Positions 41,766-49,626 of a DNA stretch of 50,276 bases are shown piece after piece (the stretch's first letter is position 1; the number at the start of each line of letters is the position of its first letter). The position numbers and the translations under genes were made by a program. Source of the stretch: Egicoccus sp035462025. Its GTDB lineage: Bacteria > Actinomycetota > Nitriliruptoria > Nitriliruptorales > Nitriliruptoraceae. The stretch lies in assembly GCA_035462025.1 (NCBI GenBank), contig DATHUR010000086.1:1-50276 (forward strand), read 5' to 3'. The notes under the pieces are model-generated. The model was not told the origin of the DNA. It ran no database searches and saw only the letters and a program-made list of their open reading frames with translations.

Positions 41766-42238
41766 CCGACCTTCGATCCTCCCGCGTACCCGCGGCGCCA
41801 CCCATCGGCGCCGCGCTCCGTGCCTTCCGCACGCCGGTTCGTGGCCACGCGTTCGCGGCCCGCCCCGACGACCAGGGGGTGCTGCACCCGGGCCAGCCGG
41901 TGCAGTTGCGGCGCGAGGCGGACAACCCGGCCGACCCGCTGGCGGTGGCACTGTGGTGCGGCACCTGGCGGATCGGCTACCTCGACCGGCAGGTCGCGGC
42001 GCGACTCGCGCCACGGCTCGACGCCGGTCTGCGTGTCGAGGCGCGCATCGACGGCTGGGTCGCCGAGCCTCGTGGCCGCTGGCGGCGGCCCATGGTCCTG
42101 GTGCAGCCGGGTACCGCGGACACGCCGGCGGCACCCGTCGCACGGCGGCCCCGGCCCACCGGTCACGGCGACAGCCGTCGTGACGGATCTGGCCTGTGGG
42201 GGCGGCCCCCGGGTGTCACGGTGCGCGCCGTCCGCTGA
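41762..42238 (+). CDS. HIRAN-domain protein
   Basis: A 158-residue protein. Residues about 18-110 match a HIRAN domain, which binds 3' single-strand DNA ends in repair helicases: FRTPVRGHAFAARPDDQGVL, LRREADNPADPLAVALW and GTWRIGYLDRQVAARLAPRL. The C-terminal 50 residues are Pro/Arg-rich and likely disordered. GTG 41762 overlaps the nuclease stop (GTGA), so the pair is translationally coupled. A standalone HIRAN protein next to a nuclease suggests recognition of DNA ends or stalled forks for cutting, which is inference. Confidence 0.8.
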   Translation: MTDLRSSRVPAAPPIGAALRAFRTPVRGHAFAARPDDQGVLHPGQPVQLRREADNPADPLAVALWCGTWRIGYLDRQVAARLAPRLDAGLRVEARIDGWVAEPRGRWRRPMVLVQPGTADTPAAPVARRPRPTGHGDSRRDGSGLWGRPPGVTVRAVR

Positions 42239-42322
42239 TGCGCGGACCGCGTGGCATCGGTCGGCGGCAGCGGCCCGTAGGCTGCGCCGGCCGGGGACCC
42301 GGCGTTGGAGGGACAGCGAGCG

Positions 42323-43549
42323 ATGGAACCGCGTCAGCGCACGGGTCGGCTCCTCTTCGGCGGTGCGGCCATGGGGGCGACGGGCTACTTCGCCGGCCTG
42401 GCCGCAGCGCCGCTCGCCGCCGAGGACCTCACCGGCGCCGTCACCTGGAGCGGGCTGCCCGGGGCGATGGGCATCGTCGGCACCGCGCTCGGCGCCACCC
42501 TGGTCACCGGCCTGCTGCACCGGGTCGGCCGGCGCAACGGTCTGACCGCGGGCTACGCCATCGCCGTGGTAGGCGCCGCCCTGGCCGTGCTGGCGATGCG
42601 AGCCGGCGCGTTCGGGCTGCTGCTGGTCGGCACCCTGCTCTTCGGTGTCGGTCATGCCGCCAACCAGTTGACCCGCTACGTCGTCGCCGAACTGCACGAG
42701 GTCGCCCGCCGTGGCCGTGCCCTCGGCTGGATCGTGTGGGCCGGCACGATCGGGGGCGTGATCGGTCCGAACCTGCTCGCGCCGGCCGGTCGTGCGGCCG
42801 AGGGCGCGGGCATGCCGGTCCTGGCCGGGCCCTACGTCGTCGGCCTGATCGCGATGGCGGCCGTGGGCATCGCCTACCAGTTCGTGCTGCGCCCGGATCC
42901 CGGGACGCTCGCCGTGGCCGAGACGCTCGACGAGGCGCCGCCGGGGGACGGGCCGGCCGCATCGGCCTGGCGGCTTCCGACGGTGCGGGTGGCCATAGCG
43001 GTCATGGTCACCGGCCAGGTGGTGATGGTGTGGCTGATGTCGATGACGCCGGTGCACATCCGCGAGTCGGGCGGCGACCTCGGCCGTGTCGGCCTGATCC
43101 TGTCCGCGCACATCCTGGGCATGTACGCGCTGGCCCCGCTCGCGGGGTGGGTCGAGGACCGCTTCGGCAGCCTCACCGCGATCGCCGCCGCCCTGTCGAC
43201 CCTCGCGCTGTCGGCGGTCCTCGCCGCGGTCAGCCCGGTGGGCGGCGTGGCCATGGGCGCGGCGCTGTTCCTGCTCGGGCTCGGTTGGTCGTTCGCCTTC
43301 GTCGCCGGCAGCACCATGCTCGCGCGCGGCGTCCCGGCGAGCGTCCGCGCCCGGGTCCAGGGACGTGTCGAGACGATCGTGTTCCTGGCCTCGGCCGCCG
43401 CCTCGCTGGCGGCCGGGCTGTTGCTCGACGCGCTCGGCTACGTCGGCCTGTGCCTCGTGGCGCTGCTCGCCCTGCTGCTGCCGGCCGTCTTCGTCGCGCG
43501 CTCGGGTCGCAGCCTCCGGCGGGGGACCGAGCCGGTCGCGGCGGCCTGA
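42323..43549 (+). CDS. Major facilitator superfamily transporter
   Basis: A 408-residue protein with about 12 membrane helices. The loop after helix 2 reads HRVGRRNGL, a reduced form of the MFS A motif, and the middle loop (RPDPGTLAVAETLDEAPPGD) separates the halves; the second half has VEDRFGSLTAI. No substrate can be inferred; quinolone or drug efflux-type relatives are common. ATG 42323 follows GGAGGGAC. A TAGGCT -10-like element is at 42278-42283. It converges on the VanW gene with 13 bases between stop codons. Confidence 0.87.
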   Translation: MEPRQRTGRLLFGGAAMGATGYFAGLAAAPLAAEDLTGAVTWSGLPGAMGIVGTALGATLVTGLLHRVGRRNGLTAGYAIAVVGAALAVLAMRAGAFGLLLVGTLLFGVGHAANQLTRYVVAELHEVARRGRALGWIVWAGTIGGVIGPNLLAPAGRAAEGAGMPVLAGPYVVGLIAMAAVGIAYQFVLRPDPGTLAVAETLDEAPPGDGPAASAWRLPTVRVAIAVMVTGQVVMVWLMSMTPVHIRESGGDLGRVGLILSAHILGMYALAPLAGWVEDRFGSLTAIAAALSTLALSAVLAAVSPVGGVAMGAALFLLGLGWSFAFVAGSTMLARGVPASVRARVQGRVETIVFLASAAASLAAGLLLDALGYVGLCLVALLALLLPAVFVARSGRSLRRGTEPVAAA

Positions 43550-43562
43550 GCACGCCGGCTCG

Positions 43563-45377
43563 TCACTCCTCGTCCGGCGGGCACGGGGGACCGCGTTCGA
43601 GGATACGGGTCACCGGGTCGTAGACGGTGCGGATCGTCCGTTGTTCGCTGCCGCCCTCGAGCAGTTCCACCGTCCGGACCACCTCGACGGTGAAGCCCTG
43701 CGCCGCACCCTGGACCTCGACCTCCTCGCCGCACGGCACCTCGCCGTCGTCGTCGACCCGACGGATCGTGTCGGGGTCGCGGTAGTTGGTCGGGCTGCCG
43801 TGCTGGGCGCGCACGACGGTGGCGCGCGGTTGGCCGAACAGGGTCACCGTGATCGAGGAGTTGGTGTACGACGTGCGGACCACGATGGCGCCGGGGGTGT
43901 CGTTGGTGAACCGCACGTCGAGCACGGGGTACGACAGCGTCGCCTCGCGCCCCATCGGGTAGCGCGAGATGTACCAGGAGTGGGCCTTCCACTGGTCGAG
44001 CCGTACCCCGGCGAAGAAGGCCGCATTGAAGGTCGTGGTGCCGAACTGCGACACGCCGCCACCGCAGGTGTCGACCAACTCGCCCTGCACGATCGTGCCG
44101 GCCTCGACGTAGCCCTTCTCGCAGCGCCGTTCGCCCGACAGTTCGTTGATCGAGAACTGTTCGCCCGGCAGGACGACGTCGCCGTCGACCACGTCGGCGA
44201 GGCGCTGGATGTTCTGGACGCGGTCGCCGCCGGTGTAGTAGGTGGTGAAGGTGCCGATCACGTGGGTCGGTCGGAGCGCCTCGGCACGCTCGCGTGGCAG
44301 CTCGGGTTCGACGACGGCGAGTTCGAGCTCGGCCTCGCGCACGTTGTCGGTGAACAGTTGCGCCAACTGCTCGGCCGCCCGGTCCGCCTCGAAGCGGCTA
44401 CCGGCGGTGCCGCCCTCCACCGACGTGGCCACCTCGACGGGGGCGAAGCTGGTCGTCCCCTGGTCGTCGAAACGCGACGGTGGCGTGCGGGGCACCACGA
44501 ATGTCGGTTCGACCGGGTCGCGGTCGAACCGACGCACGGTGTCGCCGAGCACCTCGTCGATGGCATCCGGCGTGACCGTGATCGCCAGCGTCCGCGGGGC
44601 GTCCCCGTCGGGCAGTGGACGTGCTTCGACCGAGAGCAGGCGCGCGATGGTGGCGGGTTCCAGCGTCAGGGTCTCGCCGGCGCCGTTGAGCACCAGCGGC
44701 CCCGCGACGGCGGCACGGACCTGTTCGGCCACCCGGTCGACGTCGGCGTCGCTGACCGGCTGCGGGGTCGTGTCGACCGGGAGCGGCAGTTCGGCCGTCC
44801 CCGGGGTGCCGAGCGCGTCGGTGAGCGTCGCCGTCAACTCGTCGACGCGCACCTCGGCGCGACCGACGGCGTACTCGGAGCTGACGTCGAGGTCGTCGAC
44901 GTCGACCGTGACGGCACCGTCGAACTCCTCGCGATCGACCTCGGTCACGATGTCGGCGATGCGCGACTCGACGGCCGCGGCGTCGAACTGCTCCTGCAGC
45001 GGGTACTCCCGCTCGGTCCACAGGGCGCGAACTCGTTCGAGCAGGTCACCGGGCAGGCCGGCCCGTCCCCGACGCGCGGCGGTCTGCACACTCTCGTCGA
45101 CCGCCACCTCGAATGACACGTCCTCGGGCGCAATCACGAACTCGCGCTCCTCGAACGTGAACGTCACGGTGTCGGCGTGCCGCGCGTCGGCGACCGGCTG
45201 CAGCACCTCGGCGGCCTCGTCCGGGGTGAGCCCCCCGATCTCGACACCGGCGACCATGGTGTTCGGCAGGATCTCGCCGCGCTGGAACAACCACAACACG
45301 AGCAGTGCCAGCAGCATCGCGGCCGCGACGGCGGCAACGATGCCGCCGACGATCAGCGCAGGCTTGCGTTCGGCCAT
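43563..45377 (-). CDS. VanW-family protein with peptidoglycan-binding-like repeats
   Basis: A 604-residue membrane-anchored protein: a short N-terminus, a membrane helix (residues about 8-30), then two domains of the PG_binding_4 (YoaR-like) type, GVEIGGLTPDEAAEVLQPVA near 45 and the next near 240. From about 395 follows a VanW domain (TTYYTGGDRVQNIQRLADVV, GEQFSINEL, CGGGVSQFGTTTFNAAFFAG, HSWYISRYPMGREATL). A final G5-like region ends with two cysteines (GPPCPP). VanW proteins are linked to cell-wall metabolism and glycopeptide loci but their reaction is unknown. It is not next to other van genes. ATG 45377. Confidence 0.9.
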   Translation of the reverse strand: MAERKPALIVGGIVAAVAAAMLLALLVLWLFQRGEILPNTMVAGVEIGGLTPDEAAEVLQPVADARHADTVTFTFEEREFVIAPEDVSFEVAVDESVQTAARRGRAGLPGDLLERVRALWTEREYPLQEQFDAAAVESRIADIVTEVDREEFDGAVTVDVDDLDVSSEYAVGRAEVRVDELTATLTDALGTPGTAELPLPVDTTPQPVSDADVDRVAEQVRAAVAGPLVLNGAGETLTLEPATIARLLSVEARPLPDGDAPRTLAITVTPDAIDEVLGDTVRRFDRDPVEPTFVVPRTPPSRFDDQGTTSFAPVEVATSVEGGTAGSRFEADRAAEQLAQLFTDNVREAELELAVVEPELPRERAEALRPTHVIGTFTTYYTGGDRVQNIQRLADVVDGDVVLPGEQFSINELSGERRCEKGYVEAGTIVQGELVDTCGGGVSQFGTTTFNAAFFAGVRLDQWKAHSWYISRYPMGREATLSYPVLDVRFTNDTPGAIVVRTSYTNSSITVTLFGQPRATVVRAQHGSPTNYRDPDTIRRVDDDGEVPCGEEVEVQGAAQGFTVEVVRTVELLEGGSEQRTIRTVYDPVTRILERGPPCPPDEE

Positions 45378-45662
45378 GCAGGTGGTGTCCCCGGGGAGAA
45401 GGCGAGCAGATGGTGCCCGACGACGGCCCCGGACACCGCTACCCAGCCTATCGCGGGGTCATGTCGGCCCGCCGGAGCCCGGCCGACCGGGTCACCGACG
45501 TGGGTGCTCGAAGTGCGTCGGCGGACCCGGTCAGCTAGCTTTGGTCCGCGTTCGCCGCTGTGCCGGGTCGTCGGGACGCTCGCTGTCGACCTCCCCCCGC
45601 AGTCGGCACCCCCTCCCACCTTGGCGGAAACCGGAAAGCGGCCTGCGCCCCGGAGGCACCAG

Positions 45663-46835
45663 TTGAGGTCTCGATCCCTGCGCGCCACGGCACTCGCCGT
45701 GGTCGTGATCCTCGTCGGACTCGTCGTACCAACGGTGGCGGGGGCGCAACAGGCCGAGGAACGCCAGCTCCAGGCCGCGCGTGACCGTCTCGACGAACTC
45801 AGCCGCGACATCAGTCAGGCCGAGTCGCGGGCGAGCGAGGCGGACGCCGAGTTGGCGGATGCCGACGCGCGCCTCGACGAGGTCGAGGCCGTCGTCAACG
45901 AGGTGGCCGCCGCGGTCGAGCGTCAGCAGGGGGCGGTCGCCGAGGCCGAACAGCGCCTGATCGAGGTCGAGCAGGAGGCCCAGGAGGTCGAGGCCGCGTT
46001 CGCCGACCGGGCCGCCCGGATGTTCAAGGAGGGCCCGAGCGTGCCCTTCCAGCTGCTGCTCGACTCCGAGGGGGCCGAGGCGGCGATGTCGCGTTCGTCC
46101 TACCTGCGCGTCATCACCCAGGCCGACCGGGTCACCATCGAGAGCCTCGAGGCGGCCGAGATCGCCGTGGCCGCCGAACGCCGACGGTTCGACGCCGAAC
46201 GCGAGCGCCTCGAGGCCATGTTGGCCGAGCAGGAGGAACTGCTGGCCGAGGTGGCACAGCTGCGCGAGAGCCGGGCGCTGGCCGCCGCCGTGGCGCGCGA
46301 CGACCTCGAACAGCTCGAACACGAGCACGACGAGCTCGAGGAGGAGTCCAACGAGCTGGCCGAGCTGATCAAGGAACGCCAGGCCGAGGCACGCCGCCAG
46401 GCGAAGGCCGCGGCGTCCTCGCAGACGGGCAGCGTGCGGATCTCGGCGCCGTCCTCGTCGGGCTACGCGTGGCCGATGTGCGCGCCGGTGACCTCCGAAT
46501 ACGGACCGCGCTGGGGCCGTCGGCACAGCGGCGTCGACCAGGGCGCGTCCACGGGGACCGCGATCGGCGCCAGCAAGGCGGGGACGGTCATCTTCGCCGG
46601 CCGGCAGGGCGGCTACGGCAACCTGACGCTGATCGACCACCACGACGGCGTCGTCACCGCCTACGCCCACCAGAGCTCGATCGCCGTCGGCGCCGGGCAG
46701 TCGGTCGCCCAGGGCCAGCGCATCGGCGCGGTCGGCAGCACCGGCAACTCGACCGGCCCGCACCTGCACTTCGAGACGCGGGTCAACGGCAGCCCGGTCA
46801 ACCCCCGCCAGTACCTGCCGGGCAGCCCCTGCTGA
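45663..46835 (+). CDS. Secreted M23 metallopeptidase with coiled coil (EnvC/NlpD-like)
   Basis: A 390-residue exported protein: signal peptide (residues 1-30, cut near VAGAQQ), a long coiled coil (about 30-245, heptads such as ELSRDISQAESRASEADAEL) and a LytM/M23 peptidase domain (about 275-385) with metal ligands RRHSGVDQ (His287, Asp291) and GPHLHFE, plus AYAHQSS. All the active-site histidines are kept, so it should cut peptidoglycan cross-bridges, unlike inactive EnvC. TTG 45663 is chosen because GGAGG sits six bases upstream (45652-45656) and no other start fits the signal peptide. It is divergent from the VanW gene, hinting at a shared role in the cell wall. Confidence 0.92.
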   Translation: MRSRSLRATALAVVVILVGLVVPTVAGAQQAEERQLQAARDRLDELSRDISQAESRASEADAELADADARLDEVEAVVNEVAAAVERQQGAVAEAEQRLIEVEQEAQEVEAAFADRAARMFKEGPSVPFQLLLDSEGAEAAMSRSSYLRVITQADRVTIESLEAAEIAVAAERRRFDAERERLEAMLAEQEELLAEVAQLRESRALAAAVARDDLEQLEHEHDELEEESNELAELIKERQAEARRQAKAAASSQTGSVRISAPSSSGYAWPMCAPVTSEYGPRWGRRHSGVDQGASTGTAIGASKAGTVIFAGRQGGYGNLTLIDHHDGVVTAYAHQSSIAVGAGQSVAQGQRIGAVGSTGNSTGPHLHFETRVNGSPVNPRQYLPGSPC

Positions 46836-46860
46836 GCCGGTACGCCGGGCCGCGCAGCCG

Positions 46861-46889
46861 GTGACCCGATCGACCGCGACGCGTAGGCT
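46861..46889 (+). promoter_or_regulatory. Promoter of the anti-sigma gene, leaderless
   Basis: GTGACC (46861-46866), 17 bases, TAGGCT (46884-46889). The -10 box ends seven bases before ATG 46897, so transcription would start at the start codon. Confidence 0.5.
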
Positions 46890-46896
46890 TCGCGAC

Positions 46897-47616
46897 ATGG
46901 GGAGCCAGCACGAGCGGTACGAGAAGCTGGCCGTCGGCCACGTGCTCGGCGGCCTCGACGCCACCGAGTCCAGCGACTTCCGCAGCCACCTGCTCGGCTG
47001 CCGTGACTGCCGGCTGCGGGTGGCCGAACTGCGCGACCTCGCCGCCGACCTTGCCGCGGCCGAACGCGACGAGCGCGCCCGTGCCCTGGTGCGCACCGAG
47101 GTGGCCCGTCGCGACGAGTCCGACGAGGAGCCCGCCCCGGGGTCCCGCCTGGGCATCAGGCACGTGACGCTCGCCGTGCTCGTCGTCATGGTGCTGGCGG
47201 TGGGGATGGGCTTCTGGAACCTCCACCTGCGCACGGCGGCCGCCGGGTACGCCCAGGCCGCCAGCTACCGGGGTGACACGCTACGGGTGCTCGCCGAGGG
47301 ACAGGCTGTTGCAGCCGAGGTCGAGGGCGAGGTGGTCGCCCGCGTCGTGGTCGACGACGACGAGATCGGCTTCACGGTCAGCCGTCTGCCCGAACTGGCC
47401 GAGGGTGAGCGGCTCGAGGTCTGGCTGACGACCGCCGACGGTCCGGTGCGCGCCCTCGCTCCCGTCCAGGCCCGGCACGTGACCGAGGGCGACGTGGCCG
47501 GCCACCTCGACCGCGCGGGCGCAGAAGAACTGCTGATCACCCGCGAGCGGGGACCGGTCCGCGACACCCCGGGCAGCCAGGTGCTGGTACGCGCCGACCT
47601 CGACGCGCCGGTCTGA
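46897..47616 (+). CDS. RskA-like anti-sigma factor with zinc-finger (ZAS) domain
   Basis: A 239-residue membrane protein. Residues 1-60 form a zinc anti-sigma domain, with SHLLGCRDCRLRVAEL carrying the His-x3-Cys-x2-Cys ligands. Residues about 100-120 are one membrane helix (LAVLVVMVLAVGMGFWNL) and about 125-239 an outer domain of the RskA type (LPELAEGERLEVWLTTADGP). Such proteins hold an ECF sigma factor at the membrane until degraded. No sigma-factor gene is adjacent, so it is an orphan or works with a distant sigma factor. The promoter gives a leaderless transcript. Confidence 0.85.
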   Translation: MGSQHERYEKLAVGHVLGGLDATESSDFRSHLLGCRDCRLRVAELRDLAADLAAAERDERARALVRTEVARRDESDEEPAPGSRLGIRHVTLAVLVVMVLAVGMGFWNLHLRTAAAGYAQAASYRGDTLRVLAEGQAVAAEVEGEVVARVVVDDDEIGFTVSRLPELAEGERLEVWLTTADGPVRALAPVQARHVTEGDVAGHLDRAGAEELLITRERGPVRDTPGSQVLVRADLDAPV

Positions 47617-47644
47617 TCGCCACGGCGCGCATCGGACCGATCAG
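47613..47644. terminator. Inverted repeat holding both stop codons of a convergent pair
   Basis: CTGATCG (47613-47619) and CGATCAG (47638-47644) are exact reverse complements with an 18-base loop. TGA of the anti-sigma gene (47614-47616) and TCA, the reverse stop of the PhoU gene (47641-47643), are in mirror positions. Confidence 0.45.
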
Positions 47645-48312
47645 TGACGGTCCTCGGGGTCCTCGTCGAAGTAGTCGAGCCGATCGATGGGGACCACCAC
47701 CGCCGACAGCACGTTCATCAGGTGGGCGACGATCCGCTTGAGGTAGCGGTAGGCAAGCGCCCTGGCGACCGCCTCGGGACCCTGGTCCTCGCCGCGGACC
47801 AGGTGCGACACGCGGGCGTCGAAGTCGTCGAGTAGTTGGTCGCCGTGCATCAGCACCTCGCGGGCGCGCTCGGCGTCGCGCACCGCGAACACGTCGCCGG
47901 CCTCGGAGATCAGGCGTGAGATGTCGAACTGCAGGCCGGTCAGCGCCTCGGCGTCCGGTGCCGTCTCGAGACGCGCGCCGTCCGCGGCCAGATCGAACAG
48001 GTTCTTGGCGTAGTCGCCGATGCGTTCGACGTCCTTGACGATCGACATGTAGATCAGGATCGCCGGCGTGTCGATCGCGCCGTGCACGCTGGCGTGCACG
48101 ACCAACTCGCGCCGGATCTCGCGCTCGGCCTCGTTCACCCGGTGGTCGGTCGCGCGCAGTTCCGCACCGACGCTGTGCGGAGCGGCGCCGCCGAGCAGGG
48201 TCGACATGGCGAGGTCGAAGGCATGCCGGTCGTCGCCGAACATCCGCTGCAGCGTCGCCTCGATCCGGTCGAGACGGTCGCTGCCGTCGTCACGCAGGAA
48301 GCCGAACGGCAT
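47641..48312 (-). CDS. PhoU-domain protein
   Basis: A 223-residue PhoU-like helical protein. It shows two three-helix repeats: VGAELRATDHRVNEAEREIR, then SIVKDVERIGDYAKNLFDLA, a typical PhoU segment with the E/D-R-I-G-D metal site. The C-terminal half is AREVLMHGDQLLDDFDARVS and AYRYLKRIVAHLMNVLSAVV. PhoU proteins modulate phosphate uptake. It is the second gene after a Na/Pi cotransporter (18-base gap), so here it likely controls that transporter instead of the Pst system. ATG 48312 follows AAAGGG. Confidence 0.88.
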   Translation of the reverse strand: MPFGFLRDDGSDRLDRIEATLQRMFGDDRHAFDLAMSTLLGGAAPHSVGAELRATDHRVNEAEREIRRELVVHASVHGAIDTPAILIYMSIVKDVERIGDYAKNLFDLAADGARLETAPDAEALTGLQFDISRLISEAGDVFAVRDAERAREVLMHGDQLLDDFDARVSHLVRGEDQGPEAVARALAYRYLKRIVAHLMNVLSAVVVPIDRLDYFDEDPEDRH

Positions 48313-48330
48313 GGTGAGCCCTTTCGTGAG

Positions 48331-49476
48331 CTACGGGATGAGGAAGACACCGAGGAGTGGCACGACCAGGAACAGTCCAGCGATGTAGGCGAGCACGACC
48401 GACCGACGTTTGACCGCCAGTTCGGCCAGACCCTCGGCGAGGCGCACCGGCAGCATCCGCAGCCGCGGGATCGGATACAGCAGGACCAGCGCCGTCACGT
48501 TGAACAGCGTATGGACCAGCGCAATGGTCAGCCCCTCGGGCCGCTGGACCGCCAGCGACGCGATCAGGGCGGTGATCGTGGTCCCGATGTTGGCGCCGAC
48601 CGTGATGGGGAAGGCGTTGGGCACGGTCAGGATGCCCGCCGCGACCAGTGGCACCAGGATCGAGGTCGTGATCGACGACGACTGCACCGCGATCGTGACC
48701 GCGATGCCGACCACGATGCCCGCGGCGCCGCCGCCTCGGCCGACGAACCGGTTCATGGCCCGTTCGATGCGCCCGGCGACGAGCTCGCGCATGTTCCTCG
48801 TGATCAGACCCAGCGCGAGGAAGATCAGCGCCAGGCCGAGCGCGAGCATGACGACACCGGCGAAACGACCGCCGATGGGGTCACCGTCGAGCAGTCCCTC
48901 GACGAAGCCGATCGGCAGCTTGACGGCCGATCGGATCGGGCTGTCGCCGAGTTCGGACACCTCGCCGCCGCGCAGTCGCTCGGTCAACGCGGTCGCGGTG
49001 CGCGACAGGAACTTCGTCGCGAGTTCCAACGGCAGCAGGACCGCCACGGCGATCAGGTTGAAGAAGTCGTGCATGGTGGCGCCGGCGAAGCCGCGCCGGA
49101 ACTCGTCCGAGCGGCGGATGTTGCCCAGCGCCGCCAAGGTGTTGGTCACGGTCGTGCCGATGTTGGCGCCCATGATCATCGGCACCGCGAGGGGCACGCC
49201 GAGCGTGCCCGCGCCGACCAGACCCACGATCGCGGAGGTGGACACCGACGAGGACTGCACCAGCACCGTGAACAGGATTCCGGCGAACAGGCCCGAGATC
49301 GGGTTTGCCACGTTGGTGAGCAGGCCCTCCTCGAAACCCTGACCGAGGCCGGCGATGCCCGACTCGAGCAGACCGATCCCGACCAGGAACACGTACAACA
49401 GCACCACCACGAGTGCAGCACGGGCCGGGGTCGGCATGCTGCGACGTCGTGTGGCACGCGGGGGAGACTCGGCCAC
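48331..49476 (-). CDS. Na+/phosphate cotransporter (NptA/PNaS family)
   Basis: A 381-residue membrane protein with about eight to ten helices and the two QSSS repeats of the family: TVLVQSSSVSTSAIVGLVGA in the first half and AVQSSSITTSILVPLVAAG in the second, each followed by a GANIGTT motif. It imports phosphate with sodium. GTG 49476 (VAESPPRATRR) is used; ATG 49437 (MPTPARAALV) is an alternative just before the first helix. It forms an operon with the PhoU-like gene downstream. Confidence 0.9.
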   Translation of the reverse strand: MAESPPRATRRRSMPTPARAALVVVLLYVFLVGIGLLESGIAGLGQGFEEGLLTNVANPISGLFAGILFTVLVQSSSVSTSAIVGLVGAGTLGVPLAVPMIMGANIGTTVTNTLAALGNIRRSDEFRRGFAGATMHDFFNLIAVAVLLPLELATKFLSRTATALTERLRGGEVSELGDSPIRSAVKLPIGFVEGLLDGDPIGGRFAGVVMLALGLALIFLALGLITRNMRELVAGRIERAMNRFVGRGGGAAGIVVGIAVTIAVQSSSITTSILVPLVAAGILTVPNAFPITVGANIGTTITALIASLAVQRPEGLTIALVHTLFNVTALVLLYPIPRLRMLPVRLAEGLAELAVKRRSVVLAYIAGLFLVVPLLGVFLIP

Positions 49477-49613
49477 GGAAGTTGTGCCTCGCAATCGCGA
49501 AGTCCTGGGCGGCGCGGAGCCTATCGGTCGCCACGCGGGCACCCGATCACCGGGTCGCCCGCCTCTCCTCCACAGGGGGCCGGGCGATGCCCCGGCGTGT
49601 CACACCCCGACCC

Positions 49614-49619
49614 TACGGT
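49614..49619 (+). promoter_or_regulatory. -10-like element of the DUF222 gene
   Basis: TACGGT ends seven bases before ATG 49627, the same spacing as at 46884-46897. The -35 region is weak, so this is tentative. Confidence 0.3.
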
Positions 49620-49626
49620 TCGACAC

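Noticed and set aside
40761..42238. Cas4 and a CRISPR locus
   Set aside because: The nuclease has Cas4-like cysteines, but no cas1, cas2, other cas gene or repeat array is in the window.
43547..43565. Fourth stop-codon palindrome at the MFS/VanW junction
   Set aside because: Only GAGC/GCTC pairs, four base pairs, too short to list as a terminator.
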